DNA from: Deltaproteobacteria bacterium
GTDB taxonomy: Bacteria; Desulfobacterota; Desulfovibrionia; Desulfovibrionales; Desulfovibrionaceae
DNA: 9,580 nt
Reading direction: 5' to 3'
NCBI GenBank assembly: GCA_020861205.1
Contig: JAJBSY010000100.1
Coordinates: 1 to 9,580 of the forward strand
A program made the position numbers and the translations under genes. Shown one piece after another: positions 1-5,903 of this stretch; positions within the stretch are counted from its first letter, which is position 1; every line of letters begins with the position of its first letter. Under the pieces are notes generated by a model. The model was not told the DNA's origin. It made no database searches and saw only the letters and a program-made list of their open reading frames with translations.

Positions 1-632
1 CCCATGTTGCCCGCCACGGGTTCGACAATGACGGCGGCGATGTCCTTGCCGTGAGCGGCGAACAGCGCGCGGACCCGTTCCAGGTCGTTATACGGGGCAA
101 GGAGGGTATCCGCCACGACGGCCTCGGGCACGCCGGGCGTGCCGGGGATGGAGAGGGTGGCGACGCCCGAGCCCGCGCTTGCCAGAAAGGCGTCCCCATG
201 GCCGTGGTAACAGCCTTCGAACTTGATGAGCCTGTTGCGGCCGGTCGCGGCCCGGGCAAGGCGCAGGGCGCTCATGGTGGCTTCGGTTCCGGAATTGACC
301 ATGCGGACCATAGCGACGTGCGGCATGGCGGCGCATACGGCTTCGGCCAGCCGCACCTCGTCCTCGCAGGGGGCGCCGTAGCTCGATCCCTTGGCAGCCG
401 CGTCCACGACGGCCCTGGTTACGGCTGGGTGGGCGTGTCCCAAGAGAAGGGGCCCCCAGGATTGCACGAGATCGATATATTCGTCGCCGTCAACGGTCGT
501 GATGCGGCTGCCGGAGGCGGAGGCGACAAAGAAGGGCTCCGCCCCAACGGAAATGCAGGCCCGCACGGGGCTGTTCACACCGCCGGGAATGCGTTTTTCA
601 GCGCGGGCGAAAAGTTCCTGGGAGCTTGGCAT
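1..632 (-). CDS. hemL: Glutamate-1-semialdehyde 2,1-aminomutase, N-terminal part (3' end outside window)
   Basis: HemL is a cytosolic PLP enzyme that converts glutamate-1-semialdehyde to 5-aminolevulinate, the last step of the C5 route and the entry to heme, siroheme and cobalamin. About 210 residues are visible. The N-terminus ([18 protein letters not shown], residues 8-25) is the classic start of the family. Residues 113-120 (NSGTEATM) form the PLP-phosphate-binding loop, followed by the [12 protein letters not shown] stretch (about 136-147). [13 protein letters not shown] (about 198-210) leads into the cofactor-binding core. The catalytic PLP lysine lies beyond the left edge and cannot be checked. 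The ATG at 632 is preceded by AGGAGA at 641-646 with good spacing, and the reading matches the family from its first residues. The gene starts 15 bp after the stop of the siroheme decarboxylase gene, so the two are almost certainly cotranscribed. It is not the related GABA- or diaminobutyrate-type aminotransferase, because the N-terminal signature is HemL-specific. Confidence 0.97.
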   Translation of the reverse strand, partial: MPSSQELFARAEKRIPGGVNSPVRACISVGAEPFFVASASGSRITTVDGDEYIDLVQSWGPLLLGHAHPAVTRAVVDAAAKGSSYGAPCEDEVRLAEAVCAAMPHVAMVRMVNSGTEATMSALRLARAATGRNRLIKFEGCYHGHGDAFLASAGSGVATLSIPGTPGVPEAVVADTLLAPYNDLERVRALFAAHGKDIAAVIVEPVAGNM

Positions 633-640
633 GGGGAGGT

Positions 641-646
641 TCTCCT
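641..646 (-). promoter_or_regulatory. Ribosome binding site of hemL
   Basis: On the minus strand this reads AGGAGA, eight bases before the hemL ATG at 632. It lies in the 15 bp between the ahbB stop and hemL. It supports the chosen start and indicates separate initiation within a shared transcript. Confidence 0.8.
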
Positions 647-647
647 G

Positions 648-1118
648 TCAGAAGTAGGTCATGGATATCTTTTTCAGTTCCTTGAGGCTGGGAAGCACGG
701 CGTGCTCTCCCATGGGCGGCAGGGAGGCGAGCGCCTCGACGACCGCCCTGCATTCCTCTTCGGACCGGCCGTGGACCATCGTATACAGGGTATAGGGCCA
801 GTCCTCCACCGGGGAGGGCCGGTAATAGCAATGGGAGACGTTGTCGTTGGCGGCCGCAGCTTCACCAGCCTCGTCCATGCGTTCCGGGTCGATTATCCAG
901 GCCACCATGGCGTTGTGGGTGAACCCCGCCTTTTGATGCTTGACGCTGGCGCCGAAACGGCGGATGGCGCCCTGGTCTTTCATCCGGCGCAAAAGCGCCA
1001 GCACGGATGCTTCATCCGTCCCGGCGGCTTCGGCGATATCCGCGAACGGGGTCAGGCTGTCCGGCAAGTCCCGCTGGACGAGCCGCAGGATGGCGCGCTC
1101 GGTTTTCGTAAATTCCAT
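648..1118 (-). CDS. ahbB: Siroheme decarboxylase subunit (AhbA/AhbB, Lrp/AsnC-like), probably AhbB
   Basis: AhbA and AhbB form a cytosolic complex that decarboxylates the acetate side chains of siroheme to 12,18-didecarboxysiroheme in the alternative heme pathway of sulfate reducers and archaea. The related NirD/L/G/H proteins do the same for heme d1. This protein has 156 residues, the usual size. Residues about 24-56 form an AsnC-type helix-turn-helix ending in the marker [22 protein letters not shown] (53-74). The second domain carries NVSHCYYR (93-100) and [13 protein letters not shown] (106-118), the tryptophan- and histidine-containing motifs typical of siroheme decarboxylases and absent from ordinary Lrp regulators. 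The ATG at 1118 has GGAG at 1127-1130. Position directly before hemL supports a metabolic role over transcriptional regulation. Assignment to AhbB and not AhbA is tentative, from the ELKKxSMxYF-like C-terminus and memory of the family. The partner subunit is not in the window and may lie beyond hemL. Confidence 0.85.
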   Translation of the reverse strand: MEFTKTERAILRLVQRDLPDSLTPFADIAEAAGTDEASVLALLRRMKDQGAIRRFGASVKHQKAGFTHNAMVAWIIDPERMDEAGEAAAANDNVSHCYYRPSPVEDWPYTLYTMVHGRSEEECRAVVEALASLPPMGEHAVLPSLKELKKISMTYF

Positions 1119-1126
1119 GGGCGTTT

Positions 1127-1130
1127 CTCC
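1127..1130 (-). promoter_or_regulatory. Ribosome binding site of ahbB
   Basis: The minus strand reads GGAG here, eight bases before the ATG at 1118. It supports that start; the frame has no better upstream start with a site. Confidence 0.6.
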
Positions 1131-1138
1131 AGCCTCTG

Positions 1139-1167
1139 TTCATACCCCCTAGCCCCTCCGGAATCAA
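1139..1167 (-). promoter_or_regulatory. Candidate sigma-70 promoter for ahbB-hemL
   Basis: On the minus strand TTGATT (1167-1162) and TATGAA (1144-1139) are separated by exactly 17 bases. Each hexamer matches 4 of 6 consensus positions. Transcription would start near 1132, giving a very short leader of about 15 bases that just includes the GGAG site. The preceding gene trmFO ends at 1394, so a promoter somewhere in this gap is expected. Prediction by eye only. Confidence 0.45.
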
Positions 1168-1225
1168 GCCGTTTGACCCGTCGGCAGCGCCCCAATTTGC
1201 TTGATACTCGTCAGGCCCGTCCCAC

Positions 1226-1257
1226 GCGAAGCGCATGTATATCTTGATACACTTCGC
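1226..1257. promoter_or_regulatory. Interrupted inverted repeat upstream of ahbB, possible operator or RNA hairpin
   Basis: GCGAAG (1226-1231) and TGTAT (1236-1240) are mirrored by ATACA (1247-1251) and CTTCGC (1252-1257). That gives 11 paired positions around a six-base centre, with a four-base bulge on one side. The element lies in the trmFO-ahbB gap, about 60 bases upstream of the candidate -35. It could be an operator for a regulator of heme genes, or a hairpin in the trmFO 3' region. No T-run follows it on the minus strand, so it is not a typical terminator. The direct repeat CTTGATAC at 1200-1207 and 1243-1250 overlaps the same area. Confidence 0.4.
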
Positions 1258-1393
1258 TCCATGCGGATCCCGCCTTCCCTGCCTGGAGGCGCATAAAGGC
1301 GCAGCCGGGCCGTCCGGGAATCGCCGGGTGCGCCGGGAGAACGCCGCCCGGCGGGAGAGCAAGCCACTTCGGGTAGGGAAAGCGGCCACCGGG

Positions 1394-2731
1394 CTACGGC
1401 AGCGCCCGCTGTTTCCAGTCTGCGAAAGCGGCGCGCGCCCGGGCGGCGTATTGCGCCTTGCGGGAATCCTTGCGGACCCTTTCGCCCAGTTCCGGCATGA
1501 GGCCGTACTGAACATTGGACGGTTGAAAGTGCCTTGCCGGGGTGCCGAGATGCCGGAGAAGGGAGCCGACGGCCGTGGTTTCCGGCGGCGGGGGGATGTG
1601 CCCGCCGTTGAGGGAGGCCGCCAGGGACATGCCCAGCCAGAGGCCGTTCGCCGCCGATTCCACGTAGCCTTCCACCCCGGTAATCTGCCCGGCCAGGTAC
1701 ACGTTCGGATGCCCCTTGAGCGAAAGGTCCGGAGCGAGCACCGCGGGCGCGTTCACGAAGGTATTCCGGTGCATACTGCCGAACCGGGCGAACTCGGCGT
1801 TTTCAAGCCCGGGAATCATGCGGAAGATACGCTCTTGCGCGCCATAGGTCAGCTTCGTCTGGCATCCGACCATGTTCACGGTGCTCTTGTTCAGATTCTC
1901 GAGCCTGAGCTGGAGCAGGGCGTAGGGGCGCCGTCCCGTGCGCGGGTCCGTGAAGCCCACGGGCTTGAGCGGCCCGAAGGTCAGGGTGCGCGGCCCCCGT
2001 TCGGCCAGCGCCTCGATGGGCATACAGCCCTCGAAGTGCGTTTCCTTTTCGAATTCCCGCGCGGCCACTTTTTCTCCGGCGAGCAGCGCTTCGTAAAAGG
2101 CGAAGTATTCGTCTTTTTCCATGGGGCAGTTGAGGTAATCCGTATCGTCGGGGTTATAGCGCGCGCCCCAGAAGGCGATATCCATGTTGACGGATTCCGT
2201 CAGGATGATGGGCGCGATGGCGTCGTAAAAATAGAGGGATTCCCCGCCGGTAAGTTCCGCGAGGCTGCGGGAGAGCGCCTCCGAAGCCAGGGGACCGGCC
2301 GCGACCACCACGGCTCGGGGAGGGACTCCGTCCGGCGTGAGGCGCGCCGGATCGCCAAGATCGGTCACTTCCCGGCGGATCACCCTGATACCCGGCGTTG
2401 CCGTTATCCGCCGCGTCATGGCCGAGGCGAACCGTTCCCTGTCCACGGCCAGGGCTTTTCCGGCCGGGACCCTGGTTTCTTCCGCGACGGCCATGGTCAG
2501 GCTGCCGAGGTGGCGCATTTCTTCTTTCAGCAAGCCCACCGCGCTTTCCGGATCGTTCGACCGGAAGGAGTTCGAGCAGACCAGTTCCGCGAAGTCCGGG
2601 CTGGTGTGCGCCGGGGAAAAAGAGTCCGGTTTCATTTCGTACAGGATGACGGGGATCCCGCGCGCGGCCAGGGCAGAGGCGCATTCGCAACCGGCAAGGC
2701 CCGCGCCGACAATCACAACAGGAGAAGACAT
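1394..2731 (-). CDS. trmFO: Methylenetetrahydrofolate-tRNA-(uracil-5-)-methyltransferase TrmFO
   Basis: TrmFO is a cytosolic FAD enzyme that makes 5-methyluridine at position 54 of the tRNA T-loop, using 5,10-methylenetetrahydrofolate as carbon donor and NAD(P)H as reductant. The 445-residue protein opens with the dinucleotide-binding motif VIVGAGLAGCE (residues 6-16) and YEMKP (31-35). ELVCSNSFRS (49-58) places Cys52 where the conserved cysteine of the family lies (Cys53 in Bacillus subtilis). FEGCMPIE (233-240) supplies the second catalytic-region cysteine, Cys236, and PLKPVGFTDP follows. The length fits the folate-dependent family. The frame stays open upstream to about 2806, but the ATG at 2731 is chosen because it lies directly before the FAD motif and has GGAG at 2737-2740. 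It is separated by 175 bp from the upstream flavoprotein gene and probably has its own promoter. The related GidA/MnmG is about 620 residues and lacks these motifs. Confidence 0.96.
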   Translation of the reverse strand: MSSPVVIVGAGLAGCECASALAARGIPVILYEMKPDSFSPAHTSPDFAELVCSNSFRSNDPESAVGLLKEEMRHLGSLTMAVAEETRVPAGKALAVDRERFASAMTRRITATPGIRVIRREVTDLGDPARLTPDGVPPRAVVVAAGPLASEALSRSLAELTGGESLYFYDAIAPIILTESVNMDIAFWGARYNPDDTDYLNCPMEKDEYFAFYEALLAGEKVAAREFEKETHFEGCMPIEALAERGPRTLTFGPLKPVGFTDPRTGRRPYALLQLRLENLNKSTVNMVGCQTKLTYGAQERIFRMIPGLENAEFARFGSMHRNTFVNAPAVLAPDLSLKGHPNVYLAGQITGVEGYVESAANGLWLGMSLAASLNGGHIPPPPETTAVGSLLRHLGTPARHFQPSNVQYGLMPELGERVRKDSRKAQYAARARAAFADWKQRALP

Positions 2732-2758
2732 GGAGGCTCCGGATAAGAAAGATGCGCA

Positions 2759-2787
2759 TACATACGGCGATTTTTCCCGGAGGTAAA
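2759..2787 (-). promoter_or_regulatory. Candidate promoter for trmFO
   Basis: The minus strand reads TTTACC (2787-2782) and TATGTA (2764-2759) with a 17-base spacer. The matches to sigma-70 consensus are 4 of 6 and 3 of 6. The expected start point near 2752 gives a leader of about 20 bases before the ATG at 2731. The location is right but the hexamers are weak. Confidence 0.3.
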
Positions 2788-2849
2788 GGGCCGGATGCGG
2801 CGGCATTCCTTCGCTTCACGGTTCCCGGGCGTGCCGGATCCGTGGCGCG

Positions 2850-2880
2850 TTGACTGCCCGCAAGGGGCGATGCCCGTCAA
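2850..2880 (-). terminator. Hairpin region after the BaiN-family gene, weak terminator candidate
   Basis: On the minus strand TTGAC (2880-2876) pairs with GTCAA (2854-2850). Inside, a central GCCC can pair with either the GGGC before it or the GGGC after it. This lies 27 bases after the stop of the BaiN-family gene. No T-run follows, so intrinsic termination is doubtful. It may instead mark the 3' end of the trmL-cbiB-baiN transcript by another mechanism. Confidence 0.25.
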
Positions 2881-2906
2881 AGCGGGTTCCATGGGCCGTA
2901 TGCGGC

Positions 2907-4082
2907 TCAGACGGCCCCCGCCGCCACGCCAGCGACCGTGCCGCTGGCCCAGGCCCAGTGCAGGTTGTACCCGCCGAGGCGGCCGGTGATGTCCAGCACT
3001 TCACCGCAGAAAAACAGGCCGGGCACCAACCGGCTTTGCATGGTTTCGGGGTCGACCCCGGCGACGTCCACGCCCCCCGCGGCGGCTTCGGCCTTGGTCA
3101 GCCCTTCCGTCCTAAGCGGCGTGACGGCGTGGCGGTGCACCGCGTCCGCAAGGGCCGTGCGCTGTTTGCGGGAGAGTTCGGCTATCCGGCGCCTGGTTAC
3201 GGCCGGGTCGAGCAGGGCGGCGAGGAGGCGTTCCGGAAGGAGCCGGGCGAGGACGGACCCGGGCGTGGCCTTGCCCGTGGCCGCGTCCAGCAAACGGCCG
3301 ACGTCCCGGTCCGGCAGGAAATCGATACGAAGGGGCGATCCCTTGCGCCACCAGCAGGAAATCTGGAGCGCGGCCGGACCGCTGAGCCCTTTATGCGTAA
3401 ACAGGAGCGAGTCGGTGAACCCGGGCGAACCCGGCGCGTCGCAGGTTACGCGGGCGGGAAGGCTGATCCCGGAAAGGCCCGCCAGGGGCCAATCCGGCGG
3501 CATGACGAACGGGACGAGAACCGGCCTGGGCGGCACGACGCGATGCCCGAGCAGCCGGGCGAGCCGCAGGCCGGAATCGTCTGCCCCGCACTGGGGCCAG
3601 GCCGGGCCGCCGGTCGCAAGGATGCAGCGCGGCGCATGGAAGGCGGCGTCATTACAGGAAACGGTAAAGGCGCCGCCCAGGTGGCGGATGCCTGTAGCCG
3701 CCATGCCTGTTTGCAGCGCGACCGTTCGCGGCAGTCTGCCCAACAGGAAATCCAGGACGGCGCGGGCGCTGCGTTGGCAGAATATCCTGCCGTGCTCGCG
3801 TTCTTCCAGGGGGATACCGGCCTTTTCCAACACCGTGAGTATGGTTTCAGGGGGCACGCGCTCCAATGCGGGTGCGGCGAAGGCCGGATTTTCTCCGACG
3901 TAATCTCCCGGCGCGACATGGCGGTTGGTCAGATTCCCCTTGCCGCCCCCGGCCAGCAACAGTTTGACGCCCGGACGGGTAGCCTTGTCCAGGATGCAGA
4001 CGCGCGCGCCTTCCTTCGCGGCGTGAATCGCGGCGGTCAGGCCGGCGGGGCCGGCGCCCAGGGTGATGATGTCGTAACGCAT
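2907..4082 (-). CDS. NAD(P)/FAD-dependent oxidoreductase, BaiN/HI0933 (YhiN) family
   Basis: This is a soluble flavoprotein of the HI0933/BaiN family, whose cellular role is mostly unknown. The clostridial member BaiN acts in bile acid dehydroxylation, but that role should not be transferred. The 391 residues match the family length. The N-terminus has the FAD-binding motif ITLGAGPAGLTAA (6-18) and LDKATRPGVKLLLAGGGKGNLTN (31-53). ILATGG is near residue 154, LLFTHKGLSGPAAL lies in mid-protein, and the C-terminus has FFCGEVLDITGRLGGYNLHWAWASG, the second FAD contact region of the family. One oddity is Gly49 in GGGKGN, where most relatives I recall have cysteine (GGGRCN). The ATG at 4082 begins right at the FAD motif; no clear Shine-Dalgarno sequence is seen. 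The gene starts 34 bp after the cbiB stop on the same strand, so it probably belongs to the trmL-cbiB transcript. The substrate is unknown. Confidence 0.92.
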   Translation of the reverse strand: MRYDIITLGAGPAGLTAAIHAAKEGARVCILDKATRPGVKLLLAGGGKGNLTNRHVAPGDYVGENPAFAAPALERVPPETILTVLEKAGIPLEEREHGRIFCQRSARAVLDFLLGRLPRTVALQTGMAATGIRHLGGAFTVSCNDAAFHAPRCILATGGPAWPQCGADDSGLRLARLLGHRVVPPRPVLVPFVMPPDWPLAGLSGISLPARVTCDAPGSPGFTDSLLFTHKGLSGPAALQISCWWRKGSPLRIDFLPDRDVGRLLDAATGKATPGSVLARLLPERLLAALLDPAVTRRRIAELSRKQRTALADAVHRHAVTPLRTEGLTKAEAAAGGVDVAGVDPETMQSRLVPGLFFCGEVLDITGRLGGYNLHWAWASGTVAGVAAGAV

Positions 4083-4116
4083 GGGCGGATACTAGAGGCT
4101 CCGGCGAAAAAAGCAA

Positions 4117-5124
4117 TCAGGAAAGCCCGTGGATGAGGTCGTGGAAGACGAACCCCGCCCCGCCGAGCGACAGGGCGCCGAGAATGCCGGTCCGGCGGAT
4201 GTTTTCGCAAAGCTCCCTGAGCGCCGCAGGTGTCCAGACCGTCCCCGGCGGGCCGAGAACGGGTTTTTGGACCACGCTGCCCGCATACACGGCGGGACCG
4301 CCCATGGCCGCCCGGTGTATCCACGCGCAGGCGGCCATGGGCCAGCCCGCGTTGGGGCTTTTCATCGTGCGGGCGTCCGTGGCCACGCGGGCGAACCACG
4401 GCCGGAAAGCGAAGGGGGCGTTTCCCCGGCGGCCGAGGAAGGCCGAACAATAGAGCAGCGCGGCCGTCAGGCGGGCCGGAATAAAGGCCAGCGCGTCATC
4501 CAGCCGGGCGGCGGCGGTGCCGAAACGGGTCCAGGGCTCGTAGGGGTAGCCCCACATGGAGTCCATGGTGCTGGCGGCCTTGTACAGCCAGAGACCCGCC
4601 GGCCCTCCGAGGACGAGCCAGAAAAACGGCGCGATAAAGGCGTCGTTGACGTTTTCCGCCAGGGTTTCGGCCAGGGTGCGGCACAGGGCGTCGCGGTCCG
4701 CCCGCGAGACGTCGCGGCTGACCAGCATTCCGATGGCGGCGCGGGCGCTTTCCACATCCTCCCGCTCCAAAAGGATGATGGCCGCCGTGCCCTCCCGGAG
4801 GAGCTGCCCCAGGGCCAGCCCGGCAAAGCAGAGGTACACGGCGATGACGGCCGCGATAAAAAACGGAAAAAGCAGGAGCAGGCGCACGGAAACCCAGGTG
4901 CCGCAGAGAACGGCGCAAACCCCGAACACGCCCGCGATCCGTTCGGAAGGGATCAGGCGGCGGCCGAGCGACTCCGCGCCGTCGCACAACCAGCCGATCG
5001 CCCGGACGGGATGCGGCCACCCGGGCGGATCCCCGATGACGGCTTCAAGGAGCAGGGCCGCCAAGGGTATCCACCAGTAAGCGGTGCAGTCCGCGAAGGG
5101 AAAGAGGACCTCAGCGAAGCGCAT
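4117..5124 (-). CDS. cbiB: Adenosylcobinamide-phosphate synthase CbiB (CobD in aerobic nomenclature)
   Basis: CbiB is an integral membrane enzyme that attaches the aminopropanol (phosphate) arm to adenosylcobyric acid during cobalamin synthesis. The 335-residue reading shows the family signature GDPPGWPHPVRAIG (31-44), the block SRDVSRADRDALCRTLAETLAENVNDAFIAPFFW (136-169), YKAASTMDSMWGY (181-193) and SPNAGWPMAA (256-265). Hydrophobic membrane stretches appear at about 17-31, 66-107 and 164-181, with another near 314-328. The frame stays open to 5154 through a TTG and contains ATGs at 5133 and 5124. I chose 5124 because it starts ten residues before the hydrophobic segment and overlaps the trmL stop by 14 bp, an arrangement typical of translational coupling. 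No strong Shine-Dalgarno sequence is visible, which also fits coupling. CobS, a later step of the same pathway, is encoded at the right edge of the window on the same strand. Confidence 0.94.
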   Translation of the reverse strand: MRFAEVLFPFADCTAYWWIPLAALLLEAVIGDPPGWPHPVRAIGWLCDGAESLGRRLIPSERIAGVFGVCAVLCGTWVSVRLLLLFPFFIAAVIAVYLCFAGLALGQLLREGTAAIILLEREDVESARAAIGMLVSRDVSRADRDALCRTLAETLAENVNDAFIAPFFWLVLGGPAGLWLYKAASTMDSMWGYPYEPWTRFGTAAARLDDALAFIPARLTAALLYCSAFLGRRGNAPFAFRPWFARVATDARTMKSPNAGWPMAACAWIHRAAMGGPAVYAGSVVQKPVLGPPGTVWTPAALRELCENIRRTGILGALSLGGAGFVFHDLIHGLS

Positions 5125-5581
5125 GGTCGGCATCCAGGATACCGCTCGCGGCAAGGGCCTGGTACAGGACGATACCGGCGGCTGTGGACAGGTTCAGGCT
5201 GCGGACGGCGTTCCGGATCGGAATGTGGACTTTGTACTCCGAGAGCGCGAGGATACTGTCGGGCAGGCCGCGCGTCTCCGGGCCGAAAACAAGGGCGTCG
5301 TCAGGGGTGTAGACGAACTTGTGCAGGAAGGTGCCGCCCCGGCTGCTGGTCATGACCAGCCGTTTGCCCGCGCCGTCGTTCGCGCGGTACGCCGCGAATT
5401 CCGGCCAGACCGTGACGGCGACATGGGGCCAGTAATCGAGGCCCGCGCGTTTGAGGTGCCTGTCCTCAAGAGAGAACCCCAACGGCTCGATAAGGTGCAG
5501 CGCCGTTCCCGTTGCGGCGCACAGCCGGGCTATGTTGCCGGTGTTGGGCGGGATTTCCGGTTCGAAAAGCACGATATGCAT
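5111..5581 (-). CDS. trmL: tRNA (cytidine(34)-2'-O)-methyltransferase TrmL (YibK)
   Basis: TrmL is a small SPOUT-class (trefoil knot) methyltransferase that uses S-adenosylmethionine to methylate the 2'-OH of the wobble nucleotide (C34, or cmnm5U34) of tRNA-Leu isoacceptors. It works as a cytosolic homodimer. The 156 residues match the single-domain length of the family. Motif 1 is PEIPPNTGNIARLCAATG (8-25). Motif 2 is LVFGPETRGLP (97-107 region), and motif 3 is IPIRNAVRSLNLSTAAGIVLYQAL (about 120-143), which forms the knot and the cofactor pocket. It lacks the extra N-terminal RNA-binding domain of TrmH and RlmB. The ATG at 5581 is the natural start since MHIVLFEPEIPPNTGN is the family N-terminus; the upstream site is weak (GGAAA about 12 bases away). 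It is the first gene of the minus-strand run and overlaps cbiB at its 3' end. A promoter candidate lies at 5626-5655. Confidence 0.95.
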   Translation of the reverse strand: MHIVLFEPEIPPNTGNIARLCAATGTALHLIEPLGFSLEDRHLKRAGLDYWPHVAVTVWPEFAAYRANDGAGKRLVMTSSRGGTFLHKFVYTPDDALVFGPETRGLPDSILALSEYKVHIPIRNAVRSLNLSTAAGIVLYQALAASGILDADHALR

Positions 5582-5625
5582 AGGCGGATCGTTTCCAGCG
5601 ATTGAAGGCGTTGAAGACCGCCTTG

Positions 5626-5655
5626 GTCATACAGGGTCGGGGATGAGTTTGTCCA
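5626..5655 (-). promoter_or_regulatory. Candidate sigma-70 promoter for trmL-cbiB-baiN
   Basis: The minus strand reads TGGACA (5655-5650) and TATGAC (5631-5626) with an 18-base spacer; the matches to consensus are 5 of 6 and 4 of 6. Transcription would start near 5619 and give a leader of about 38 bases, part of which can fold into the AAGGCG/CGCCTT hairpin at 5605-5624. This is the best promoter match in the window but is still a prediction by eye. Confidence 0.45.
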
Positions 5656-5774
5656 GCCATATGCGGCGGGGTCAGTGCCACAATGCGCTTGTTGCCTCGC
5701 TATGCCCGCCCCGCGCGAAAACTCGCCTTCCCGGTCTGAAGTCATAGGGCGTCACTCCCAAGGTGGGCACGGGC

Positions 5775-5825
5775 GGGTGTGAAAACGGCGCGGCGCGGCC
5801 GTCGCGGAGCGGCCGCACCACACCC
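5775..5825 (+). other. Two-part stem-loop in the heptosyltransferase leader
   Basis: GGGTGTG (5775-5781) is complementary to CACACCC (5819-5825). Inside, GCGGCCG (5795-5801) is complementary to CGGCCGC (5810-5816) around an eight-base loop. The internal loop is asymmetric, 13 bases on the left and 2 on the right. The structure ends 78 bp before the heptosyltransferase ATG. No T-run follows, so it is not an intrinsic terminator. In GC-rich DNA short repeats arise by chance, but two nested seven-pair stems are unusual. Confidence 0.35.
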
Positions 5826-5893
5826 TTGCGCCTTCCGTCCGTTCGTGGCATTTTCCCCGGACAAGCGGCGGCATGGGCCGCCATGCAAGCAAC

Positions 5894-5898
5894 GGAAG
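5894..5898 (+). promoter_or_regulatory. Ribosome binding site of the heptosyltransferase gene
   Basis: GGAAG lies five bases before the ATG at 5904. It decides between this ATG and the in-frame ATG at 5883, which has no such site, and the protein homology also begins at MTKIGVWN. Confidence 0.6.
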
Positions 5899-5903
5899 AC
5901 ACA

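Larger units (their letters stand above)
5582..5903. other. Divergent intergenic region between trmL and the heptosyltransferase gene
   Basis: This 322 bp stretch has no supportable gene. From left to right it holds a six-pair hairpin (AAGGCG/CGCCTT, 5605-5624) in what would be the trmL leader, and a promoter candidate for trmL (5626-5655). It also holds a two-part stem-loop (5775-5825) in what is probably the leader of the heptosyltransferase gene. I found no convincing promoter for the plus strand and no cobalamin-riboswitch consensus, although cbiB is downstream on the minus strand. Frames open through the region look like extensions of neighbouring coding frames and have no recognisable protein content. 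Confidence 0.6.

Noticed and set aside
1235..2746. A 503-residue plus-strand open frame antisense to trmFO
   Set aside because: trmFO on the other strand carries all family motifs. The antisense translation has low-complexity Gly/Arg/His composition and no motif.
2732..2806. Longer trmFO start upstream of 2731
   Set aside because: The added 25 residues precede the family's usual N-terminus, which begins within a few residues of the FAD motif, and the ATG at 2731 has its own GGAG.
2850..4136. A 428-residue plus-strand open frame antisense to the BaiN-family gene
   Set aside because: It is the complement of a clear flavoprotein gene, with no independent start signal or domain.
4129..5355. A 408-residue plus-strand open frame antisense to cbiB and trmL
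   Set aside because: It spans two well-supported genes on the other strand and its composition is that of an antisense shadow.
5466..5681. Small minus-strand frame beginning MTKAVFNAFNRWKR (ATG at 5630) in the trmL leader
   Set aside because: Its ATG falls inside the candidate -10 of the trmL promoter, so it would not be transcribed from there, and it continues out of frame through trmL.
5582..5903. Cobalamin riboswitch upstream of trmL-cbiB (a GTGGCACTG-like stretch near 5670-5685 on the minus strand)
   Set aside because: The rest of the conserved riboswitch core is absent; the resemblance is limited to a few bases.
5763..5903. Longer heptosyltransferase start at 5763 or 5883
   Set aside because: The added residues match nothing in the family and would be encoded by the stem-loop region; only the ATG at 5904 has a ribosome binding site at the right distance.
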